11,535 nucleotides of DNA from positions 1 through 11,535 of the forward strand of contig CALARE010000080.1 of the NCBI GenBank assembly GCA_937888725.1. The letters are read 5' to 3'. Below, piece after piece: positions 6,446-11,535 of this stretch. The DNA is from an uncultured Alphaproteobacteria bacterium. Its GTDB lineage: Bacteria > Pseudomonadota > Alphaproteobacteria > CAAHEQ01 > UBA3637. Below the pieces are notes generated by a model. That model was not told the DNA's origin. It saw nothing but the letters and a program-made list of their open reading frames with translations, and ran no database searches. A program made the position numbers and the translations under genes. Positions within the stretch are counted from its first letter, which is position 1. Each line of letters starts with the position of its first letter.

Positions 6446-7366
6446 ATGTTAAAAAAATTATTTAGAAAAAGAGATTATCATTTTGATTTTATGAAAATTC
6501 GAAAAATTGGATTTTCAATTGCAATCGCTTTGGTTATTGCAAGTATTTCCTCTTTTTGTGTTAAAGGATTAAATTATGGAATTGATTTTCAAGGTGGGAT
6601 TTTGGTTGAAGTATCATCTTCCAACCCAGTTGATATTGCAAAAGTTCGTCGAGATTTGAATGGATTGAAAGATTTATCCATTCAAACAGCTGGATTAGAC
6701 GGGCAGTTGCTTTTAATCCAAGCACAACCTGAAAAGGGTGAAACTGGGGCTCAAGTGGTTGAAAAAATTAAATCCATTTTAGGTACAGGTTATACCTATG
6801 AACGGGTTGAGGTGATTGGACCAACCATTGGGGAGGAGTTAAAACACAATAGCTTATTAGCCTCAATTTTAGCTTTGATTGCGATTGCGGTTTATATTTG
6901 GTTCCGTTTTGAATGGCCATTTGCTATTGGGTGTTTAATTTCATTAGCATTTACATTGATTGTTGTCGTTGGTTTATTTTCAACCTTTGGGTGGGAATTT
7001 GATATGGTTGTTGTAGCAGGTATTTTATCCCTCGCAGGGTATGCTTGTAATGATACGATTGTCACCTATGACCGTGTGCGTGAAAATTTGAAAAAACACC
7101 GTGCCAAACCAACAGATGATATTCTTAATCAAGGGATTAATGAAACGCTTTCTCGTACAATTTTAACGGGGATTTCAACTCTTGTAATGATTTTTGTTTT
7201 GCTTGTCATGGGTGGAACAACGCTGCGTGGATTTTCATTATCTTTGTTCTTAGGTATTTTATTTGGTACCTTTGCGTCAATTTTTGTAGCAGTTCCAATG
7301 CTCAGATATTTTGACATTAAAACGCTTGGTGATGAAACCGCTGGTGCTTTTAAAGCAAAAGAGTAA
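6446..7366 (+). CDS. secF: Protein translocase subunit SecF
   Basis: A 306-residue partner of SecD with six membrane helices (about 20-38, 136-153, 157-178, 185-205, 238-256, 262-284). The hallmark LNYGIDFQGG is at 42-51 after TM1. AGYACNDTIVTYDRVRE (197-213) is the RND motif in helix 4, with Asp203 at the conserved membrane position. It starts 11 bases after secD, with AAGAGG overlapping the secD stop, so translation is probably coupled. A terminator follows the stop, making it the last gene of the operon. Confidence 0.98.
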   Translation: MLKKLFRKRDYHFDFMKIRKIGFSIAIALVIASISSFCVKGLNYGIDFQGGILVEVSSSNPVDIAKVRRDLNGLKDLSIQTAGLDGQLLLIQAQPEKGETGAQVVEKIKSILGTGYTYERVEVIGPTIGEELKHNSLLASILALIAIAVYIWFRFEWPFAIGCLISLAFTLIVVVGLFSTFGWEFDMVVVAGILSLAGYACNDTIVTYDRVRENLKKHRAKPTDDILNQGINETLSRTILTGISTLVMIFVLLVMGGTTLRGFSLSLFLGILFGTFASIFVAVPMLRYFDIKTLGDETAGAFKAKE

Positions 7367-7384
7367 TCATAATACCAGACAGAT

Positions 7385-7413
7385 AAAAAGGGCATCTTTT
7401 AGATGCCCTTTTT
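7385..7413 (+). terminator. Intrinsic terminator of the yajC-secDF operon
   Basis: A 13-bp perfect stem, AAAAAGGGCATCT (7385-7397) with AGATGCCCTTTTT (7401-7413), has a 3-base loop and a built-in T run. It begins 18 bases after the secF stop. Confidence 0.93.
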
Positions 7414-7455
7414 GTATGTGAGTGGTAAAAATAAATATGTTTTTGAATAATTCTC

Positions 7456-7749
7456 TTGAAATTTTCAGTTTGTTATGCTTATTACGGTTTATCGTTACCA
7501 GGTGATTTGTTATGGTTGCTCGGATTACCTGCAGGGACAAGACATAATGATGTTGTCATAAAATATGAGTTAAAAGATCAAAAAGGAAACATATATTTTT
7601 CAAAAAAATATTCTGCACATAAAAAGTCATATCAAGGATTATATTATAATTTAGATATGGGAAATTTTGAGTCACTTATGAAAGATATAAATATCAGATT
7701 CATAAAGGATTTAAATGAAGTTGTGGAAAAAATAAAATTAAAAAAATAA
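7456..7749 (+). pseudogene. 5'-truncated hypothetical ORF, probable gene remnant
   Basis: The open frame gives about 97 residues and no recognised domain. An in-frame TGA at 7444-7446 precedes it. Between that stop and the end there is no in-frame ATG until DMGNF far downstream. The only near-5' start is TTG at 7456, with no SD, and it would begin inside what reads like a hydrophobic segment (VCYAYYGLSLPGDLLWLLGL). The rest (VVIKYELKDQKGNIYFSKKY) looks like a genuine beta-rich soluble domain ending in a Lys-rich tail. The best reading is the 3' part of a small envelope protein or lipoprotein gene that lost its 5' end. Translation from TTG of a real small protein is possible but less likely. 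It sits in an accessory islet between secF and leuS, directly after the secF terminator. Confidence 0.5.
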
Positions 7750-7752
7750 TTA

Positions 7753-7785
7753 AAAAGGGGGTATTTTTGCTAGATATCCTCTTTT
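7753..7785 (+). terminator. Imperfect terminator after the truncated ORF
   Basis: AAAAGGGGGTAT (7753-7764) pairs with ATATCCTCTTTT (7774-7785) over 12 positions with two G-U pairs and a 9-base loop, starting 3 bases after the stop. This suggests the remnant still carries its own gene's terminator. Confidence 0.6.
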
Positions 7786-7791
7786 CACCAC

Positions 7792-7810
7792 ACAAATAAT
7801 TCTTATTTGT
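7792..7810 (-). terminator. Short AT-rich hairpin after the second glycosyltransferase
   Basis: ACAAATAA (7792-7799) and TTATTTGT (7803-7810) form an 8-bp stem with a 3-base loop, immediately 3' of the minus-strand glycosyltransferase stop. It is weak because the stem is nearly all A/T. The hairpin at 7753-7785 could also serve this strand. Confidence 0.35.
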
Positions 7811-7812
7811 CT

Positions 7813-8700
7813 TTATTTACAATAAAAATGAGACCCTTTTTCAATATCTTCTGGTTTCATTAGATGGGGATACTTTTTAATAATTTTACGATAGATAAAA
7901 CACTTATCATTGTACATTTTTTTGGGTATGTTAAAGGTTTTTAAAAGTTCTGATTTTGCATAATTGGTTGTTGCATAACAATTTCCTTGATAATTATTAT
8001 CGCTATGAACACGAAAGGCAACAATTGGTTCCTTACTCTCAATTTTGATGATTTTTGCCCCTTTTTGTATCATTTGAATCCAAAAATAATAATCTTCGGC
8101 ACAAATCTGATCTTCTTTATATAAGATATTATGTTTTTTAATAAAATCAAGTTTAAATATATTGCCAATATTACCTAAACGGTTTCCCTCTAAAAACTCA
8201 TGTATATCATAATGCCATTCGAAAAATTCCTCTATGTTATTAAAATTAAAAGCTGTTTTTTTGGGAATTCCTAAATCGAAAGTTGGATGATTTAACATAA
8301 ATTCAACTTCCGTTTTAAGCATATCGGGAAGGGCAAAATCATCACTATCTAATAAAACAGCATATTTTCCCCTTGCATGCTTGAGAGCTGTATTTCTAGC
8401 TGCAGAAACGCCTTTGTTTTTATCGTGATGATAAACTTTTATCTTCTCGCTTTGTTTTTGATATTTTTTTAAAAGAGAGACTGTTTTATCCTGTGAACCA
8501 TCATTAACGATAATAATTTCAAAGTCTTGGAATGATTGCTTTAAAATAGAATCAATTGCTCTTGGTAATAAATAGGCACGATTATATGTGGGTATAATAA
8601 CAGAAACAAGCGGGTGTTTATCATATTGAAACAGACAACCTATTCCAATGGATAATATTGACACACCTATAAATAATATTTTTTTTGTTGTTAAACGCAT
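7813..8700 (-). CDS. Membrane-anchored family-2 glycosyltransferase
   Basis: A 295-residue protein from ATG 8700-8698. A GTG at 8709-8707 is in frame, but GTGGA at 8709-8705 reads better as the SD for the ATG. An N-terminal hydrophobic helix (about 8-24, after MRLTTKK) is followed by a GT-A domain: LVSVIIPTYNR (31-41), IIIVNDGS (62-69), DSDD (118-121) and AEDYYFW (201-207). It is a paralogue of the protein at 64-1458, sharing the anchor, SILxQ, DSDD and AED(Y)xFWIQ in register, but it ends at about the point where the other protein's repeat region begins. Donor and acceptor are unknown. It starts 86 bases after leuS across a strong terminator, leaving little room for its own promoter, so how it is transcribed is unclear. 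Confidence 0.83.
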   Translation of the reverse strand: MRLTTKKILFIGVSILSIGIGCLFQYDKHPLVSVIIPTYNRAYLLPRAIDSILKQSFQDFEIIIVNDGSQDKTVSLLKKYQKQSEKIKVYHHDKNKGVSAARNTALKHARGKYAVLLDSDDFALPDMLKTEVEFMLNHPTFDLGIPKKTAFNFNNIEEFFEWHYDIHEFLEGNRLGNIGNIFKLDFIKKHNILYKEDQICAEDYYFWIQMIQKGAKIIKIESKEPIVAFRVHSDNNYQGNCYATTNYAKSELLKTFNIPKKMYNDKCFIYRKIIKKYPHLMKPEDIEKGSHFYCK

Positions 8701-8718
8701 TTTATCCACTTAATGAAT

Positions 8719-8781
8719 AAAAAGTCCCTCTACATGAACTGTCCAATTTTTAGGGTGCAGTTCAATATAGAGGGACTTTTT
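8719..8781. terminator. Composite terminator hairpin after leuS
   Basis: Outer arms AAAAAGTCCCTCTA (8719-8732) and TAGAGGGACTTTTT (8768-8781) pair over 14 bp. After a 2/3-base internal loop, TGAACTG (8735-8741) pairs with CAGTTCA (8758-8764). T runs follow the stem on both strands, and the structure lies 4 bases beyond the leuS stop. It should terminate leuS. Confidence 0.88.
8740..8764 (-). mobile_element. Possible solo IS3-family (IS150-group) terminal repeat
   Basis: Read on the minus strand, this 25-base segment begins TGAACTGCACCC and ends AATTGGACA. It starts with TG, and that pattern is, from memory, that of IS150-group IS3 ends (TG-x-ACTGCACCC, A-rich, GTTGGACA). There is no transposase and no clear target duplication. 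It forms part of the leuS terminator loop. Chance resemblance cannot be excluded without a database comparison. Confidence 0.4.
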
Positions 8782-8785
8782 TTAT

Positions 8786-11290
8786 TTACTTAATAACAAA
8801 GTTTACAAGACGGTTAGGGACATAAATTTCTTTTAAAATTTCTTTTCCCGCCATAAAGTTTTGAGCTCCGTCCGTTGCTTTTGCTGCTTGAATAACATCT
8901 TCTTTTGAGATTGTAACAGGCACGGTTATGATTGCCCGTTTTTTACCCATTACTTGAACAACAATATCCATTGTATCAGACTTTGTCATTGCCTCATCAT
9001 ATGATGGCCAAGCTTCATGAGCCAATGATTTTGTATGTCCCAGTCTTTCCCACAATTCTTCAGCAACATGTGGTGCTAGTGGAGCTAATAGAAGAACAAA
9101 TTTTTCCATATCAGCCTTAGCAACTGGTTCATTTGACTTATAAACAGCATTGATAAATTCCATTAATTTTGCAATCGAGGTGTTATAGAGCATCTTTTCC
9201 ATATCATCAGTAACACCTTTAATGGTTTTATGCATCAATTTTGTTAATTCAAGTGACCCTGTTTCTTGAATTTTCCCATCCATATCAAATAAGTTCCAAA
9301 AACGTTTGATAAAGCGATTAACCCCGTTAATACCATCATCAGCCCATGGTTTTTCAGCTTCAATTGGTCCCATAAACATTTCATACAAACGCATTGAATC
9401 TGCCCCATAATCGTTAATCACATCATCAGGATTGACAACGTTATAGCGAGATTTACTCATTTTTTCAACCTGCGTATTAACTTTGATACCTGTTTCTTTG
9501 ACAAACCAATCATTACCTTTGCGTTCAACTTCTTTTGGATAATAATATTTCCCATTATCATCACGGTATGAATAAGCTAAAACCATCCCTTGATTGACGA
9601 GCTTTTTAAATGGTTCATCACATGAAACAAGGCCAGCATCAAATAAAACTTTTTGCCAGAAACGAGCGTACAAAAGGTGCAACACAGCATGCTCAACACC
9701 ACCAACATACACATCAACAGGCATCCAATATTCATCGGCCTCTTTACTCCAAGCTTGTTCATTATTGTGTGGGTCACAATAACGCAAGAAATACCAAGAT
9801 GATCCTGCCCATTGAGGCATTGTATTTGTTTCTCTTTTTGCGGATTTACCCGTTTCAGGATCGGTTGTGTTGACCCAATCTTCAACACGAGCCAATGGTG
9901 GCTCTCCATCAGCTGTTGGCTTAAATTCAGCCAATGGTGGAAGTAAAACAGGCAAATCTTTTTCAGGTAATGACTTAATTGAGCCATCTTCTAAATGAAT
10001 AATTGGGAATGGTTCACCCCAATAACGTTGACGGGCAAAGAGCCAGTCACGCAATTTGTAGTTGACAGTTCCTTTGCCAAGACCTCTTTCTTCAAGCCAC
10101 TCAATCATTTTTGCTTTTGATTCTTTGACGTGTAACCCATTTAAAAAGCTTGAATTCACAAGAGGACCATCCCCTTCATAAGCTTCTTTTGAAATATCAC
10201 CGCCTTGAATAACCTCTTTAATTTCAATATGAAAAGCTTTAGCAAAATCATAGTCACGTTGATCATGTGCAGGAACAGCCATAATTGCACCATATCCATA
10301 ATCACCTAAAACATAATCAGAGATATAGACAGGTATTTTATCACCATTCACAGGGTTAATTGCATAAGCCCCTGTGAATACGCCTGTTTTTTCTTTTGCT
10401 TCAGCAAGGCGATCTTGAGTTGATTTTTTGCTTGCTTGATCAATATAAGAAAGAACAGCCTCTTTTTGGTCTTCTGTCATAATTTCTTTAACGAGAGCAT
10501 GCTCAGGTGCCAAAACACAATAAGTCGCCCCAAACAGTGTATCTGGACGGGTTGTATAAACAGTAAACTCAATATTTTTCCCATCAATTTTAAATTTGAC
10601 ATCTGCACCTGTTGATTTTCCAATCCACTCACGTTGCATTGTTTTAATGCTCTCTGGCCAATCAACTTTATCAAGTCCTTCTAAAAGTTTTTCAGCATAG
10701 GCGGTGATTTTAAGCATCCACTGACGCATTGGTTTTCGAATAACTTCATCCCCAGTTTCAACATATTTGCCATCTTTGACTTCTTCATTTGCCAAAACAG
10801 TCCCTAGTTTTGGACACCAATTGACAGGCGTTGTCACTTCATAGGCAAGACCTTTATCAAATAAGATTTTAAAAATCCATTGTGTCCATTTATAATAACT
10901 TGGATCAGTTGTGTTAATTTCTCTATCCCAATCATATGAAAACCCAATCGATTTTAATTGTGAGCGGAACTTGTCCGCATTCATTTTAACCACATCAGCT
11001 GGATGCATACCAGAACGTTCAGCATAGCGTTCAGCAGGAAGACCGAAAGCATCCCAACCCATTGGGTGCAAAACATTATATCCTTGCATACGTTTAAATC
11101 TGGCAACAATATCAGAAATGGTATAGTTTTCAGCATGGCCAACGTGTAAACCAGCACCTGAAGGGTAGGGGAACATATCTAAAACATAATATTTTGGTTT
11201 ACTTTTATTAATTTCGGCTTTGAATGTTTTATTATCTTCCCAATATTTTTGCCATTTTTTTTCAATTGCAAGATGATTATATTCTGTCAT
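8786..11290 (-). CDS. leuS: Leucyl-tRNA synthetase
   Basis: An 834-residue class I synthetase that charges tRNA(Leu), with a hydrolytic editing site for misactivated amino acids. MFPYPSGAGLHVGH (39-52) carries the HIGH motif as HVGH. The inserted CP1 editing domain spans about 225-420, with the threonine-rich TTRPDT (246-251) and AHDQRDYDFA (341-350), whose Asp346 would anchor the substrate amino group. LRDWLFARQRYWGEP (413-427) and GVEHAVLHLLYARFW (531-545) precede KMSKS (610-614). The anticodon-binding domain and a C-terminal domain ending NRLVNFVIK complete the protein. Length is normal, and no key residue is missing. The SD GAGGA is 4 bases before the ATG. The gene starts 26 bases after the nifJ stop, so it is probably co-transcribed with it. 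No leader peptide is seen ahead of it, unlike cysS. Confidence 0.98.
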   Translation of the reverse strand: MTEYNHLAIEKKWQKYWEDNKTFKAEINKSKPKYYVLDMFPYPSGAGLHVGHAENYTISDIVARFKRMQGYNVLHPMGWDAFGLPAERYAERSGMHPADVVKMNADKFRSQLKSIGFSYDWDREINTTDPSYYKWTQWIFKILFDKGLAYEVTTPVNWCPKLGTVLANEEVKDGKYVETGDEVIRKPMRQWMLKITAYAEKLLEGLDKVDWPESIKTMQREWIGKSTGADVKFKIDGKNIEFTVYTTRPDTLFGATYCVLAPEHALVKEIMTEDQKEAVLSYIDQASKKSTQDRLAEAKEKTGVFTGAYAINPVNGDKIPVYISDYVLGDYGYGAIMAVPAHDQRDYDFAKAFHIEIKEVIQGGDISKEAYEGDGPLVNSSFLNGLHVKESKAKMIEWLEERGLGKGTVNYKLRDWLFARQRYWGEPFPIIHLEDGSIKSLPEKDLPVLLPPLAEFKPTADGEPPLARVEDWVNTTDPETGKSAKRETNTMPQWAGSSWYFLRYCDPHNNEQAWSKEADEYWMPVDVYVGGVEHAVLHLLYARFWQKVLFDAGLVSCDEPFKKLVNQGMVLAYSYRDDNGKYYYPKEVERKGNDWFVKETGIKVNTQVEKMSKSRYNVVNPDDVINDYGADSMRLYEMFMGPIEAEKPWADDGINGVNRFIKRFWNLFDMDGKIQETGSLELTKLMHKTIKGVTDDMEKMLYNTSIAKLMEFINAVYKSNEPVAKADMEKFVLLLAPLAPHVAEELWERLGHTKSLAHEAWPSYDEAMTKSDTMDIVVQVMGKKRAIITVPVTISKEDVIQAAKATDGAQNFMAGKEILKEIYVPNRLVNFVIK

Positions 11291-11316
11291 ATTTTCCTCT
11301 TTTACAAAAAATTAAA

Positions 11317-11535
11317 TTATTCGCCTTGAGCTAAACGTTCATACAGTTTAAAACGTTTTTCAATTTGAGCTTGTGCCTTTTGAACCAGTTCTTCATAGTG
11401 GTCAGGGTTTGTTTGTTTGACGGCTTTAAATCTTGTTTCAAGAGCCATAAATTCCGCCACAGATTTGGTTGGTTTACTATCTAATTGGAATGGATTAAGG
11501 CCTTGAGCAGATCTTCGTGGATCAAATCTAAAGAG
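11317..11535 (-). CDS. nifJ: Pyruvate:ferredoxin (flavodoxin) oxidoreductase, C-terminal end only
   Basis: The last 72 residues of a protein whose 5' part lies beyond the window. LFRFDPRRSAQGLNPFQLDS followed by a P-T-K-S-V-x-E-F stretch and ETRFKAVKQTNPDHYEELV matches the conserved C-terminal end of the roughly 1,170-residue homodimeric PFOR. That enzyme uses TPP, CoA and Fe-S clusters to convert pyruvate to acetyl-CoA, CO2 and reduced ferredoxin or flavodoxin. The stop TAA is at 11319-11317. Its presence suggests anaerobic or microaerobic metabolism. It precedes leuS on the same strand with 26 bases between. Identification rests on this short tail alone. Confidence 0.8.
   Translation of the reverse strand, partial: LFRFDPRRSAQGLNPFQLDSKPTKSVAEFMALETRFKAVKQTNPDHYEELVQKAQAQIEKRFKLYERLAQGE

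Noticed and set aside
8700..8709. GTG start at 8709 for the second glycosyltransferase
   Set aside because: Its sequence overlaps the best SD-like GTGGA for the ATG at 8700, and the residues it would add (MDK) carry no family signal.
9577..9987. 136-codon open frame on the minus strand inside leuS, in another frame
   Set aside because: It overlaps the conserved LeuRS core in the +1/+2 frame, has low-complexity cysteine/leucine-rich translation and no SD. It is a coding shadow.
11291..11316. Leucine leader peptide or attenuator ahead of leuS by analogy with cysS
   Set aside because: Only 26 bases separate nifJ and leuS, and they contain no ORF, hairpin or terminator.

Overview
The window is AT-rich and compactly coded. 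Its CysRS, dUTPase, YajC-SecD-SecF and LeuRS genes are typical of Gram-negative bacteria. The 3' end of a pyruvate:ferredoxin oxidoreductase gene beside leuS points to an anaerobic or fermentative lifestyle. A low-GC, probably host-associated alphaproteobacterium fits best. This placement is inferred from protein flavour and gene content, since no rRNA or marker search was possible.

Layout from left to right. (1) 1-2256, plus strand: a membrane-anchored family-2 glycosyltransferase with an unusual two-repeat C-terminal region, a perfect 21-bp AT-rich inverted repeat, and a divergent uracil-DNA-glycosylase-like protein. This block ends at a bidirectional terminator shared with the converging cysS. 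(2) 2277-4371, minus strand: dut, then cysS. Between them lie a promoter, a 14-residue leader peptide with four consecutive cysteine codons (MVIKFKNCCCCQSS), alternative RNA pairings, and an intrinsic terminator just ahead of the cysS ribosome binding site. (3) 4459-7413, plus strand: the yajC-secD-secF operon, transcribed divergently from dut and closed by a strong terminator. (4) 7414-8785: a small accessory islet with a 5'-truncated hypothetical ORF, a second minus-strand glycosyltransferase related to the first, and a terminator hairpin whose loop looks like an IS3-family terminal repeat. (5) 8786-11535, minus strand: nifJ (3' end only) followed 26 bp later by leuS.

The most notable element is the cysS leader. 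It has all the parts of classical ribosome-mediated transcription attenuation: a near-consensus promoter, a good SD, a short ORF with a Cys-Cys-Cys-Cys run, a segment able to form an antiterminator, and a terminator upstream of cysS. When Cys-tRNA(Cys) is scarce the ribosome should stall on the UGU/UGC run, letting the antiterminator form so that CysRS is made. When it is plentiful the ribosome runs to the stop codon, masks the antiterminator strand and transcription stops. I know of no described leader-peptide attenuator for cysS in Alphaproteobacteria, but I could not search for one.

The housekeeping genes otherwise look intact: CysRS and LeuRS charge tRNAs, Dut removes dUTP (thematically linked to the nearby UDG-like protein), and YajC/SecD/SecF assist Sec-dependent protein export. 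No tRNA, rRNA or CRISPR was seen, and no stretch over 300 bases lacks a gene.
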